Positions 47,621-56,467 of a stretch of 64,000 bases of DNA are shown here, piece by piece. Location of the stretch: contig CAIUMD010000046.1 in the NCBI GenBank assembly GCA_903900155.1, positions 1 through 64,000 on the forward strand. The letters are read 5' to 3'. The notes under the pieces are model-generated. The model was not told the origin of the DNA, did not search any database, and worked only from the letters and a program-made list of their open reading frames with translations. Position numbers and translations under genes: made by a program. Position 1 is the stretch's first letter, and every line of letters begins with the position of its first letter. This stretch comes from an uncultured Caulobacterales bacterium (GTDB lineage: Bacteria; Pseudomonadota; Alphaproteobacteria; Caulobacterales; Caulobacteraceae).

Positions 47621-48721
47621 TTAGTGGCTGATCGACTTCCACAAGGTCTGAGCCGCGGCGACGAACACCTGCGCCGCCTGGCCCTTGGGCTCGGAGATCA
47701 CGGCCGGCGCGCCCTGGTCGCCGCCGACGCGGACGGCGATCTCGATCGGCACGCGGCCAAGGAGCGGCGTCTTCAGGCGCTCGGCCTCGGCCACGCCGCC
47801 GCCCTCGCCGAAGATCGGGATCGGGACGCCGGTCGAGGGATCGGCGAAGAAGGCCATGTTCTCGACCAGGCCCAGGATCGGGGTGGCGGTCTTTTCGAAC
47901 ATCGCCGCCGCGCGGCGGGCGTCGATCAGGGCGATCTCCTGCGGCGTGGTGACCAGCACGACGCCGTCGATGCGCAGCTTCTGGACCAGGGTCAGCTGGA
48001 CGTCGCCGGTGCCCGGCGGCAGGTCGACGACCAGCACGTCCAGCGGCTGGGCTTCCGAGCCCCAGGCCACGTCATGGATCATCTGGCGGACGGCCGACGA
48101 GGCCATCGGACCGCGCCAGATCATCGCCTTGCCCTCGTCGACGATGAAGCCGATCGACATCAGCTTGACGCCATGGGCCTCGAGGGGCTGCAACTTGTCA
48201 TTCTCGAACAGCGGATCGCCGTCGACGCCCATCATCTTGGGGGCCGAGGGGCCATAGATGTCGGCGTCCAGCAGGCCGACGCGCAGCCCCTGCCTGGCGA
48301 AGGCGACGGCCAGGTTGGTCGAGACGGTGGACTTGCCCACGCCGCCCTTGCCCGAGGCCACCGCGATGACGTGGCGGACGTGGGCGGGCTTTTCGGCCTC
48401 CGGCGGCGGGGCCATGCGGGCCTGCGGATCCTCGGTGATCTTGGCGCCCTTGCGAACGCGGGTCGCGCCCTCGGCGGCCTGGGCGGTCAGCACGACCTGG
48501 GCCTGCTCGACGCCCGGCAGCGCAGCCAAGGCCTTCTCGGCGGCCTCGCGGATCGGGGCGTAGGACGCGGCCTGGCTGGCGGGGACTTCCAGCATGAAGC
48601 CGGCGCGGCCGTTGCGGACCACCAGGCCCTGCACCAGGCCGGCGGCGACCAGCCCCTGCCCGCTCGCCGGATCGGCGATACGGTCCAGCGCCGCACGGGC
48701 GTCGTCGAGGGTAGCGGTCAC
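47621..48721 (-). CDS. mrp: Mrp/ApbC-family iron-sulfur carrier ATPase
   Basis: Cytosolic P-loop NTPase that carries [4Fe-4S] clusters to target proteins. The 366-residue protein has an N-terminal MIP18/DUF59 domain (about residues 1-95) and the deviant Walker A GKGGVGKSTVSTNLA near residue 125, with DADIYGPSAPKMMG and VVDLPPGTGDVQLT. The C-terminal cluster motif CxxC found in most Mrp proteins is replaced by FFADPSTGVPI, a variant I have seen in other alphaproteobacteria. Convergent with the FadL-like gene. Confidence 0.93.
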   Translation of the reverse strand: MTATLDDARAALDRIADPASGQGLVAAGLVQGLVVRNGRAGFMLEVPASQAASYAPIREAAEKALAALPGVEQAQVVLTAQAAEGATRVRKGAKITEDPQARMAPPPEAEKPAHVRHVIAVASGKGGVGKSTVSTNLAVAFARQGLRVGLLDADIYGPSAPKMMGVDGDPLFENDKLQPLEAHGVKLMSIGFIVDEGKAMIWRGPMASSAVRQMIHDVAWGSEAQPLDVLVVDLPPGTGDVQLTLVQKLRIDGVVLVTTPQEIALIDARRAAAMFEKTATPILGLVENMAFFADPSTGVPIPIFGEGGGVAEAERLKTPLLGRVPIEIAVRVGGDQGAPAVISEPKGQAAQVFVAAAQTLWKSISH

Positions 48722-48789
48722 GGGAAGGCCTCCAGTTCGGAGCGCCTCATATCCTCGCGACCGCCAGCCTTTTCAAGTCCGTAGGAAGC

Positions 48790-49290
48790 CTAGCGCTCGA
48801 CGACCTTGCGCTGCATCGGGGCCAGCTTGGCCAGCAGCTTGCCCTGGACGGCGAAGGGCACGCCCTCCTTGTCCATCGCCCACTGCAGGTTCTCGACCAG
48901 CGCGTTGAAGTCGCGGTTGGTGACGCCCATGTCCTTGTGGACCGCGGCCATGTCGCGGCCGGTGTAGACGCAGCCGCCGCCCAGCACGTAGCAGAACTGC
49001 TCGGCCAGGGTCCGCTTCAGGCGCGGCGCGTCGGTGGTGGCGAAGATGTCCTTGATGCGCGGGTCAGCGATGCTGCGGTCGACCAGGTCATTGGCGATGC
49101 GGGCCAGGCCCTCCTTGCCGTGGAAGGCCTGGAAGGTCGCCGGATCGGCCAGCGGCGTCGCGCCGGCATTGGCCGGCGACTGCGCATAGGGATCGACCGG
49201 CTTCTCGCCCGCCGGCGCGGCGTCCTGGGCGAAGGCCGAGCCGGCCAGGGTGAAGGCGGCGACGGCCGCGAAGACGAAGGTCTTTTGCAT
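48790..49290 (-). CDS. Periplasmic group 1 truncated hemoglobin
   Basis: A 166-residue protein with a clear Sec signal (MQKTFVFAAVAAFTLAGSAFA), unusual for truncated globins, which are normally cytosolic. The mature domain (about residues 50-166) shows FQAFHGKEGLARIANDLVDR, DPRIKDIF, EQFCYVLGGGCVYTGRDM and the proximal haem histidine in AAVHKDMGVTNRDFNALVEN. The two cysteines flanking GGG could form a disulfide. It precedes nothing but follows DUF3034 by 11 nt in one operon. Role in O2 or NO handling is inference. Confidence 0.9.
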   Translation of the reverse strand: MQKTFVFAAVAAFTLAGSAFAQDAAPAGEKPVDPYAQSPANAGATPLADPATFQAFHGKEGLARIANDLVDRSIADPRIKDIFATTDAPRLKRTLAEQFCYVLGGGCVYTGRDMAAVHKDMGVTNRDFNALVENLQWAMDKEGVPFAVQGKLLAKLAPMQRKVVER

Positions 49291-49301
49291 CGGCGCTCTC
49301 C

Positions 49302-50183
49302 TTAGAAGCCGGCTTGCAGCGACAGGTAGAACCCGCGCTGGTTCTTGAAGGTGGCGATGTCGCCCAGGTCCACATAGGCCCCGGTCACCGACAGATGCCT
49401 GTTGACGGCATAGGCGACGAACAGGTCCTTCCAGTCGTCCTCCTTGGCGAAGCCCAGGTTGCTGGGCTTGGTGCGGTACTCGGCCCCGACCACCAGGCGC
49501 TTGCTGAGCAGGTAGCCGGCCGAGCCCTCGAACTGCGGCTTGTAGCTGTCGCCCTTGTCGCCGCCGAAACCCAGTAGCCCCGACTGGTTGGCCTTGGTCA
49601 GGCGCACGGTCCCGTTCAGCACCAGCGACTTGTCCAGCAGCACCTTGGTCGCCGCCACATAGAAGTCGACGCCGCTGTCCTTCTTGGCGCCGACGGCGCG
49701 GACGATGGCGTCCTGGCTGTTGTCCTTGTACTGCGCCCCGACGCTGACCTGCGGGACCCAGCTGTCCTGGCTGTAGACCGCATCGCCCAGCACCCGGACC
49801 TTGGCCCCCAGCACGGTCTGCTTGAAGGTGAAGCCCTTGCCCAGGCCCAGCTTTGCGCCCGTCGCGCCGGTGTCGAATTCCTGGCGGGCGGCCGACAGCT
49901 CGAGGCGGTCATGCCAGCCAACGGCCGCGCCATAGGTGCGCAGGCTATAGTCCTTGACGTCGACATAGGTCCCGTGGACCTCCGCCCCAACGCCGCGATT
50001 GGTCTCGGCCCCGGCGATCACGGCCCAGGTCGACAGGCCGCCGCCCGCGCTGCCCTCGACCGTGCTGACACCGTGGGTCAGCAGCAGCTTGCCGCCAGTC
50101 TCGATCTCGCCGGCATGCGCTGCGCCCGACGCGCCGACGGCCAGCAGGGTCGCGGCAAGCGCCACGCTCGAAAGTCGCTTCAT
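49302..50183 (-). CDS. DUF3034-family outer-membrane barrel protein
   Basis: A 293-residue exported protein (signal MKRLSSVALAATLLAVGASG, cleavage after AHA). Mature part begins GEIETGGKLLLTHGVSTVEG and shows repeated amphipathic strands; the C-terminus ends in FYLSLQAGF, an outer-membrane insertion signal. It matches the DUF3034 pattern, which has no known function. ATG 50183 follows GGAGGGGG with good spacing. First gene of the minus-strand half of a divergent four-gene cluster. Confidence 0.85.
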   Translation of the reverse strand: MKRLSSVALAATLLAVGASGAAHAGEIETGGKLLLTHGVSTVEGSAGGGLSTWAVIAGAETNRGVGAEVHGTYVDVKDYSLRTYGAAVGWHDRLELSAARQEFDTGATGAKLGLGKGFTFKQTVLGAKVRVLGDAVYSQDSWVPQVSVGAQYKDNSQDAIVRAVGAKKDSGVDFYVAATKVLLDKSLVLNGTVRLTKANQSGLLGFGGDKGDSYKPQFEGSAGYLLSKRLVVGAEYRTKPSNLGFAKEDDWKDLFVAYAVNRHLSVTGAYVDLGDIATFKNQRGFYLSLQAGF

Positions 50184-50295
50184 AGCCCCCTCCACAGAGA
50201 GCCGGCGACAAGCCCCACTCGAGCGCCGACGTGCGGCAACGTGACCCCGAAGCTTTTACAGACGGTTTCCAAGTAAATGTCGGGAACCCGAAATG

Positions 50296-50318
50296 GTGTC
50301 GCACCCCGTGTCGCACCC
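50296..50318. promoter_or_regulatory. Tandem GTGTCGCACCC repeat in the divergent control region
   Basis: GTGTCGCACCC occurs at 50296-50306 and again at 50308-50318, a 12-bp period, and a palindrome TCGGG-AA-CCCGA lies just before it (50280-50291). The region separates the DUF3034/globin operon from the cupredoxin/EAL operon and may hold a shared regulator site. The regulator is unknown. Confidence 0.45.
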
Positions 50319-50359
50319 GTTAACGCGCATTTCACTCCGCCAGAGCTAGAAAAGACGTG

Positions 50360-50977
50360 ATGAAAAGGCTCGCTCTACTTTTGATGGCCATGCCGTGGGC
50401 GGCGCCTGCCATGGCGGGTGATTTCACCGTCACGGTGCGCAGCGCCGACGGCAAACCCGTGCCCGACGCCGTGGTCATGGTCTATCCGAACGGCCAGCCG
50501 ACCAAGGGTCCGATCAAGTTCCCCTGGCCCTACCGCGTGGCGCAGCAGAACATCCAGTTCACGCCGTTCATGCTGGTGGTCCCGGTCGGCGCGGACGTGG
50601 CGTTCCCAAACCTCGATAAGGTCCGCCACCACGTCTACTCGTTCTCGGCGGGCAACAAGTTCGAGATCAAGCTGTACGGCCACGAAGAGAACCGCACGGC
50701 CAAGATGAATACGGCCGGCGTCGCGGCGATCGGCTGCAACATCCACGACCAGATGGTCGGCTTCATCCGCGTGGTCGACACCCAGTACGCCGGCAAGACC
50801 GACGCCAACGGCGTGGTCACCATCCAGGACGTCCCGACCGGCGCCATCAAGGCCAGTGTCTGGCACCCCTACATGCGGGCCATGAAGAACGAAAAGACCC
50901 TCTCGACCACCAGCGTCGGGGCCGGCGCGGCCCGCGAGCAGGTCGCGGTCGAGCTGCGCGCGCCGGCGGGGCGCTGA
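50360..50977 (+). CDS. Exported cupredoxin-like (methylamine utilization-type) protein
   Basis: A 205-residue precursor with signal MKRLALLLMAMPWAAPAMAG. The mature protein has a beta-sandwich with candidate type 1 copper ligands: His in KVRHHVYSFS (about residue 92), Cys and His in GCNIHDQMVGFIRV (C-x2-H-x2-M) and that Met. An N-terminal CarboxypepD_reg-like strand set (VRSADGKPVPDAVVMVYPNG) repeats in IQDVPTGAIKASVWHP. ATG 50360 is one codon after a GTG. It is 7 nt before the EAL gene, in the same operon. Confidence 0.83.
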   Translation: MKRLALLLMAMPWAAPAMAGDFTVTVRSADGKPVPDAVVMVYPNGQPTKGPIKFPWPYRVAQQNIQFTPFMLVVPVGADVAFPNLDKVRHHVYSFSAGNKFEIKLYGHEENRTAKMNTAGVAAIGCNIHDQMVGFIRVVDTQYAGKTDANGVVTIQDVPTGAIKASVWHPYMRAMKNEKTLSTTSVGAGAAREQVAVELRAPAGR

Positions 50978-50984
50978 GCCGCCG

Positions 50985-53357
50985 ATGTTCCAGCGCTTGC
51001 AGACCAAGCTCACCGTCCTCTACGCCGGGCTGTTCGCCCTGGCGCTGAGCCTGGTGGCCGTGACGGTCTATGTCGCGATCGCCAGCAATGCGCAGCGGGC
51101 GGTGCGCGAGGAGATGGCCGCGTCGGGCACGGTGTTCGACCGCATCTGGGCCCTGCGCAACCAACGCCTGCAGGACGGCGCCGAGCTGCTGTCGCGTGAC
51201 TTCGGCTTCCGCGCCGCCGTCGCCACCCATGACCGCCCGACCGTGGAGTCGGCCGTCGCCAACCTGCGCCAGCGCCTGGGCCTGGACCTGGCCTTCACCG
51301 TCGGCGTCGACGGCGATGTCGTGGGCCTGGACCCGGCTCGCCTGGACCTCGAGAAACTGTGGAGCGCCCTGGACGCCGAGGACGGCGCGCAAGGCGTCTT
51401 CGCCATCGACGGCAAGCCCTACCAGCTGATCTCGGCGCCTATCCTGTCGCCCACCCTGACCGGCTGGATCGTCTTCGCCGCCAAGCTGGACGAGCCCGAG
51501 ATGCGGGGCCTGGAGAAGCTGTCGGCTATCGGCCTGGACGCCCAGGTCTTCGACCAGCGCGGCGACCAGTGGGTCTCGGCCGATAGCGGCCCGGCCAACA
51601 AGCCCCTGGCCGCCTTCGTGGCCAAGGCCATGCAGGACAAACTCCGGGCCCCGGCCGTGCTGCATGGCGGCGCCGACAGCCTGGTGCTGGTCAAGCCGAT
51701 CCGCACCCTGGACAAGACCTCCGGCGCGGCCCTGGTGCTGCGGTATCCCTTGGCCCAGGCCATGGCCCCTTATCGCCCCCTGATGGCGGCCGTGATCGTG
51801 GCCGGCCTGATCGGCGCGGCCCTGGTCGCCGCCGCCAGCTGGGCCCTGTCGCGAGGCCTGACCAAACCGATCACCGCGTTGGACATCGCCGCCAGCCGCC
51901 TGCGCGACGGCGAGGACGTCAGCGTCGAGGTCACCACCCAGGACGAGATCGGCCGCCTGGCCCAAAGCTTCAACCAGATGGCCTCGGAAATCCGCGAGCG
52001 TGAAGCGGAGATGATCCGCCAGGCGCTGCACGACGGCGAGACCGGCCTGCCCAACCGCCGCGCCCTGGAGCGCGCCATCGAGACACGCCTCAACACCATC
52101 GCCCCTGGTGAGCAGGTGGTGATCGCCGCCATCGGCTTCGACCGTTTCCCCCAGGTCCGCGCCGCCATCGGCTACGAGCTTGCGACTGAACTGGTCGCCA
52201 AGCTGGGCCAGCGGATCATCGAGATCGCGCCCGGGGTGCTGGTCTCGCGCCTGACCACCTCGATCCTCTGCGTCGTGTCGGCCTCCACCAGTCTCGATCG
52301 CGTGCTGGGCCTGGTCGAGGACGCCCTGCCGGGCCTGGAAGCCCCGATCGAGGTCGGTGGCGAGTTGGTCGACGTCCACATCACGCAGGGCCTGGCCGCC
52401 ACGACCAGGGGGGAGCTCGACGCCGTCCGCCTGATCGAGCGCGCCCTGATCGCCCTGGACCAGTCTCGCGCCAGCCACCGCAAGTTCATGGCCTTCGACG
52501 CCGCCGCCTATGGCGACACGTCGGCCAATCTCTCGCTGATGAGCGAAATGCTGGAGGCCGTCCGCAAGGGCCAGCTCTATCTGAACCACCAGCCCAAGCT
52601 GGACCTGCGCACCGGCGCGATCACCGGCGTCGAGGCCCTGGCGCGCTGGAACCACCCGACCCGCGGCTTCATCCGCCCCGACCTGTTCGTCGGCATGGCC
52701 GAGGAAACCGGGCATATCCGCGCGCTCACCGACTATGTCCTGACCCAGGCGATCGAGGACCAGGCTCGCCTGCGCGCCGCCGGCCACGACGTGCTGATGT
52801 CGGTCAATGTCTCGGGCCGCCTGATCGACGACTACGCCTTCGCCGAACACGCCATCGCCGCAGTGACGGCGGCCGGGGCGCGCCTCTGCTTCGAGATCAC
52901 CGAGACGGCCGTGATCGGCAATCCCGACGTCGCCCTGTCGGTGCTGGACCGCCTGGCCGAGGCCGGCATCCCGGTGTCGATCGACGACTACGGCTCGGGC
53001 CTGTCGTCGCTGGCCTATCTGAAGCAGATCCGCGCCGACGAGCTGAAGATCGACAAGGCCTTCGTCATGAGCCTTGAAGCCGGCGGCAAGGACGCCCTGC
53101 TGGTCAAGTCCACGGTCGACCTGGCCCACAGCCTGGGCATGAAGGTCACCGCCGAGGGCGTCGAGACCCGCGAGGGCCTGGCCGTCCTGCAACTGATGGG
53201 CTGCGACCTGGCCCAAGGCTACCACATCGCCCGTCCGATGGGCCTGGACAAGCTGGTCGACTTCCTGGGCGAGTGGTCGATCGAACTGCCCAGCGAGGAC
53301 TCTCCTCCCCTTTTGGGGGAGGTGGCCCGGAGGGCCGGAGGGGGCAGCGCGGCCTAA
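50985..53357 (+). CDS. Membrane-bound EAL-domain phosphodiesterase with degenerate GGDEF domain
   Basis: A 790-residue inner-membrane signalling protein. Helix 1 (VLYAGLFALALSLVAVTVYV), a periplasmic sensor domain (about residues 33-260), helix 2 (AAVIVAGLIGAALVAAASWA), HAMP, a GGDEF-fold whose signature is lost (TTSIL in place of GGDEF), then an EAL domain with all metal and catalytic motifs (EALARWNHP, NVSGRLI, FEITETA, DDYGSGLSS, KIDKAFV, TAEGVET). It should hydrolyse c-di-GMP. The last 18 or so residues and the stop codon come from a palindromic repeat. Confidence 0.93.
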   Translation: MFQRLQTKLTVLYAGLFALALSLVAVTVYVAIASNAQRAVREEMAASGTVFDRIWALRNQRLQDGAELLSRDFGFRAAVATHDRPTVESAVANLRQRLGLDLAFTVGVDGDVVGLDPARLDLEKLWSALDAEDGAQGVFAIDGKPYQLISAPILSPTLTGWIVFAAKLDEPEMRGLEKLSAIGLDAQVFDQRGDQWVSADSGPANKPLAAFVAKAMQDKLRAPAVLHGGADSLVLVKPIRTLDKTSGAALVLRYPLAQAMAPYRPLMAAVIVAGLIGAALVAAASWALSRGLTKPITALDIAASRLRDGEDVSVEVTTQDEIGRLAQSFNQMASEIREREAEMIRQALHDGETGLPNRRALERAIETRLNTIAPGEQVVIAAIGFDRFPQVRAAIGYELATELVAKLGQRIIEIAPGVLVSRLTTSILCVVSASTSLDRVLGLVEDALPGLEAPIEVGGELVDVHITQGLAATTRGELDAVRLIERALIALDQSRASHRKFMAFDAAAYGDTSANLSLMSEMLEAVRKGQLYLNHQPKLDLRTGAITGVEALARWNHPTRGFIRPDLFVGMAEETGHIRALTDYVLTQAIEDQARLRAAGHDVLMSVNVSGRLIDDYAFAEHAIAAVTAAGARLCFEITETAVIGNPDVALSVLDRLAEAGIPVSIDDYGSGLSSLAYLKQIRADELKIDKAFVMSLEAGGKDALLVKSTVDLAHSLGMKVTAEGVETREGLAVLQLMGCDLAQGYHIARPMGLDKLVDFLGEWSIELPSEDSPPLLGEVARRAGGGSAA

Positions 53358-53413
53358 GCCGCATTAGCCCCCTCAGTCGGCTTCGCCGACAGCTCTCCCA
53401 GCGGGGGAGCAGA
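53301..53413. repeat. Palindromic intergenic repeat, copy 3 of 3, overlapping a gene end
   Basis: Near-identical to 20-132: CTCCTCCCC, GGGGGAGGTGGCCCGGAGGG, GGGGGCAG, a variable middle (GCGGCCTAAGCCGC), CCCCCTCAGTCGGCTTCGCC and CTCTCCCAGCGGGGGAG. The left half is translated as the C-terminus of the EAL protein (SPPLLGEVARRAGGGSAA), and the stop codon lies in the variable middle. The right end is 6 bp from the convergent HAD gene stop. Confidence 0.92.
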
Positions 53414-53418
53414 TTCCG

Positions 53419-54084
53419 TCAGACCGACGCCTTCAGCAGATCCAGCACGTGGTGCAGGCTGTCGGCGATGTGGACGCACTTGTCGTGCATCTCCTCGTTG
53501 GGATCGAGGATGTCGGGGACCATCACCGTCATCATGCCGGCCGCGTGGGCGGCGCGGACGCCGGGGTGGCTGTCTTCCAGCGCCAGGCAGTGGGCCGGGT
53601 CGACGCCCAGGCGTTCGGCGGCCAGCAGGTAGGGATCCGGGTTGGGTTTGTGCCTGGTCACATCGTGGTGGGCGACCACCGCGTTGAAGCGGCGCAGCAA
53701 GTCGAAGCGCCCCAGATACTTCTCGACCGCCACCATGCCGTTCGAGGTGGCGATGCCGCGCGGCACGCCCAGGTCGTCCAGATAGTCCAGGATCTCGATG
53801 ACCCCGGCCTTCAGCTTGGTCTCGGCTTCCAGCAGGTCCTCGACATCGGCCCAGACGCGCTCGAAATAGGCCTGGACCGGAAACGCCTCGCCGTACATCT
53901 CGCGCAGCATGACCCCGCACTCCGGCGTCGTCTTGCCCACCATCGAGGCGTAGATTTCGCCGGTGAATTGGACCCCAAAGACCTCGCCGGCCTCGATCAT
54001 GGCGGCGCGATAGACGATCTCGGTGTCCAGCAGCAGGCCGTCCATGTCGAACACGACGGCGTCTACCCGGCGGGGAAAGCTCAC
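53419..54084 (-). CDS. HAD-superfamily phosphatase (beta-phosphoglucomutase-like)
   Basis: A 221-residue HAD subfamily IA hydrolase. Motif I is VVFDMDGLLLDTE (residues 10-22), motif II ATSNG, the motif III lysine VTRHKPNPDPYLLA, and motif IV LALEDSHPGVRAAHAAGM. Likely dephosphorylates a small sugar phosphate or related metabolite. Its GTG start overlaps the serB stop by 4 nt (GTGA), so the two phosphatases are coupled. Confidence 0.92.
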   Translation of the reverse strand: MSFPRRVDAVVFDMDGLLLDTEIVYRAAMIEAGEVFGVQFTGEIYASMVGKTTPECGVMLREMYGEAFPVQAYFERVWADVEDLLEAETKLKAGVIEILDYLDDLGVPRGIATSNGMVAVEKYLGRFDLLRRFNAVVAHHDVTRHKPNPDPYLLAAERLGVDPAHCLALEDSHPGVRAAHAAGMMTVMVPDILDPNEEMHDKCVHIADSLHHVLDLLKASV

Positions 54085-54959
54085 TTGTAGAAGTCCTCGG
54101 TTTTGTAGCCCTGGAAATAGAGCAGCGTGGTCAGGTCGGTGTGGTCGACTTTCGCATCCGCCTGGGCGGCCACGATCGGCTTGGCGCGGTAGGCGACGCC
54201 AAGGCCCGCGGCCTCGATCATCGCCAGATCGTTGGCGCCGTCGCCCACGGCCAGGGCGTCGGCCGGGGTCAGGCCCAGGTCCGCCGCCTCCTCATTGAGC
54301 GCGGCCAGCTTGGCTTCCTTACCCAGGATCGGATCCCCGACCTGGCCCGTCAGGGCGCCGTCCAGTTCGATCAGGGTGTTGGCGCGGTTCAGGTGGAAGC
54401 CCGCCGCCTGCGCCACCCGGCTGGTAAAGAAGGTGAAGCCGCCCGAGACCAGGGCGCAGCGCGCACCGTGCTGGGCCATGGTGCGAACCAAGGTCTCGGC
54501 GCCCGGGTTCAGCCGGACGCGCTGGTCGTAGCAGCTCTGCAGCGCCTCGACGCCCAGACCTTTGAGCATGCCGACCCGCTCGCGCAGGGCGCCTTCGAAG
54601 GCCAGTTCGCCGCGCATGGCGCGCTCGGTGATCTCGGAGACCTGTTCCTTGACGCCGGCGAAGTCGGCCAACTCGTCCAGGCACTCGACATTGATGATCG
54701 TCGAGTCCATGTCGGCGATCAGCAGGCGCTTCTTGCGGGTCTCGGCGGGCTGGACCGCGAAGTCGATCGGCAGCGGCGCCAGGTCGACCTTGAGGCCTTC
54801 CAGGTCTCCGCCTTCGACGAAGAAGTCCGCGGCCAACGGCCCCAGATCCTCGCGACGGCTGGACAGCCTGGCTTCGACGCGCGAAACGGCTTGTGCGTAT
54901 GCGTCGGGGCTCGCCCCAACGATGGTGAGGACGGTCGGAATGGTGTTGAGTTCGGACAT
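54081..54959 (-). CDS. serB: Phosphoserine phosphatase
   Basis: Last enzyme of serine synthesis, phosphoserine to serine. The 292-residue protein has an N-terminal ACT-like region (about residues 1-75) and the HAD core: [20 protein letters not shown] (motif I, catalytic Asp about 86), [26 protein letters not shown] (motif II) and [20 protein letters not shown] (motif IV). ATG 54959 fits the family. Its first 20 coding bases overlap the divergent miaA start. Confidence 0.95.
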   Translation of the reverse strand: MSELNTIPTVLTIVGASPDAYAQAVSRVEARLSSRREDLGPLAADFFVEGGDLEGLKVDLAPLPIDFAVQPAETRKKRLLIADMDSTIINVECLDELADFAGVKEQVSEITERAMRGELAFEGALRERVGMLKGLGVEALQSCYDQRVRLNPGAETLVRTMAQHGARCALVSGGFTFFTSRVAQAAGFHLNRANTLIELDGALTGQVGDPILGKEAKLAALNEEAADLGLTPADALAVGDGANDLAMIEAAGLGVAYRAKPIVAAQADAKVDHTDLTTLLYFQGYKTEDFYK

Positions 54960-55833
54960 CGCGCCCCGCATCTGGCTGATCGCGGGGCCGACCGCAAGCG
55001 GCAAGTCGGCCTATGCGCTGGATTTGGCGCAGCGGACCGGCGGCGAGATCGTCAATGCCGACTCCATGCAGATCTATGCGGGCCTGCGCGTGCTGACCGC
55101 CGGCCCCTCGCCGGAGGAGACTGCCCGCGCCCCGCACCACCTGTTCGAGGTGGTCGACGCCGCCGTCGGCTGGTCGGTCGGCAAGTGGCTGGAGGCCGCG
55201 ACCCAGGCGCTGGGCGAGATCGAGAAGCGCGGCAATCCGGCCATCGTGGTCGGCGGCACCGGCCTCTATTTCCGCGCCCTGACCCATGGCCTGGCCGACG
55301 TGCCGCCCGTGCCCGAGACCCAGCGCGAGATTTCCGGCCTGCTCTATGCGGCGCGGGGCGAGGAAGAGTTCCGCGAGATCCTCCAACCTCTCGATCCCGA
55401 AGCCGAGGCCCGTATCGAGGTCGGCGACCGCCAGCGCCTGGTCCGCGCCCACGCCGTGGCCATCGCCACCGGCAAGTCGCTGACCTCGTGGCAGACCGAC
55501 ACCAAGCCGGCCATCGCGCCGGGAGAGTGGAAGGGCGTGGTGCTGGACCCGCCCCGCGCCGACCTCTACGCCCGCTGCGACGCGCGCCTGGCCGTCATGG
55601 TCGAGCAAGGCGCCCTGGACGAGGTGGCGGCCATGGAGGCGCGGGGCCTGGATCCGTCCCTGCCCGCCCTCAAGGCCGTCGGCTATCGCGAATTCGCCGC
55701 CCACCTGCGCGGCGAGACCTCGCTGGAGCAGGCCCTGGACGCCGCCCGCCAGGAGACCCGCCGCTATGCCAAGCGCCAGCTGACCTGGTTCCGCAACCAG
55801 ACGCCGGACTGGGAAAAGGTCAGCGTTCCATGA
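54940..55833 (+). CDS. miaA: tRNA dimethylallyltransferase
   Basis: Transfers a dimethylallyl group to A37 of tRNAs reading U-initial codons. The 297-residue protein has the P-loop [20 protein letters not shown] (about residues 12-31), [27 protein letters not shown], the [17 protein letters not shown] switch region and the C-terminal [14 protein letters not shown]. Start may be ATG 54940 or GTG/TTG 54943/54946; all overlap the serB 5' end, so each promoter lies inside the other gene. Its last 14 bases overlap the next gene, convergently. Confidence 0.95.
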   Translation: MVLSSDIAPRIWLIAGPTASGKSAYALDLAQRTGGEIVNADSMQIYAGLRVLTAGPSPEETARAPHHLFEVVDAAVGWSVGKWLEAATQALGEIEKRGNPAIVVGGTGLYFRALTHGLADVPPVPETQREISGLLYAARGEEEFREILQPLDPEAEARIEVGDRQRLVRAHAVAIATGKSLTSWQTDTKPAIAPGEWKGVVLDPPRADLYARCDARLAVMVEQGALDEVAAMEARGLDPSLPALKAVGYREFAAHLRGETSLEQALDAARQETRRYAKRQLTWFRNQTPDWEKVSVP

Positions 55834-56353
55834 TCGTCACGCCGGTGCGGAGCAGGCGGGGCTTGATGGCTAGCTGGTAGTCCTCGTCGAACATCTGGTC
55901 CTTGATGCGGTCCAGCGTCGCGATCACCCGGTCCTCGGCTGCGGTCACGGGCTTGGCGAAGACCTCGCAGGCCGTGCCGGCAGGCAGGTCGGTCTGGCCG
56001 TTCTCGATCGCCTGCAACGGTTTGGTCGCGCCCTCCTCGCAGCCGAGGAAACCCGAGATCGAATAGAAGCAGAGGTCGCGCTGCAGGTACGACTCCACGA
56101 CCCAGGCGCACGGGATGGCGGACACCGTGACGCCCTCCGGCGTCGCCGGAACCGCGCCGGGCTTGGCGATGGTCCGCAGGAAGATCTGGTAGCGCACCAC
56201 CACGTTCTCGGTCCGACCGGCCTTGGCGAGGGTCAGGGCCTTGGCCTTCTGCGTCACCGGCGCCAGGCGTTGCAGCTGCGGCGGCAGGGGTGGCGCGGGG
56301 GTGGTCGCGGCCGGCGGCGGCGTGACATCTTGCAACAGCACGAAGATCTCCAA
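55820..56353 (-). CDS. Protein of unknown function with uncertain start
   Basis: About 177 residues from a TTG at 56353; a GTG a few codons downstream (56341 region) is an alternative, and the frame stays open upstream without ATG. The sequence is Pro-rich at first ([20 protein letters not shown]), then [38 protein letters not shown] and [16 protein letters not shown], with four or five cysteines. The odd start, missing signal peptide and context suggest a mis-set or frame-shifted N-terminus. Overlaps miaA by 14 bp at the 3' ends. Confidence 0.6.
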   Translation of the reverse strand: MEIFVLLQDVTPPPAATTPAPPLPPQLQRLAPVTQKAKALTLAKAGRTENVVVRYQIFLRTIAKPGAVPATPEGVTVSAIPCAWVVESYLQRDLCFYSISGFLGCEEGATKPLQAIENGQTDLPAGTACEVFAKPVTAAEDRVIATLDRIKDQMFDEDYQLAIKPRLLRTGVTIMER

Positions 56354-56467
56354 GGTTGAGCTTGGCCATGATGAGCACGCCCGCTCAATCTTGGCGATAG
56401 CCGCTGTTTGCAGTCCCGCGACTTGCGCCTATGGAGGTCCCCGTTCCTTGAGTCCGAGAGAAACCCG

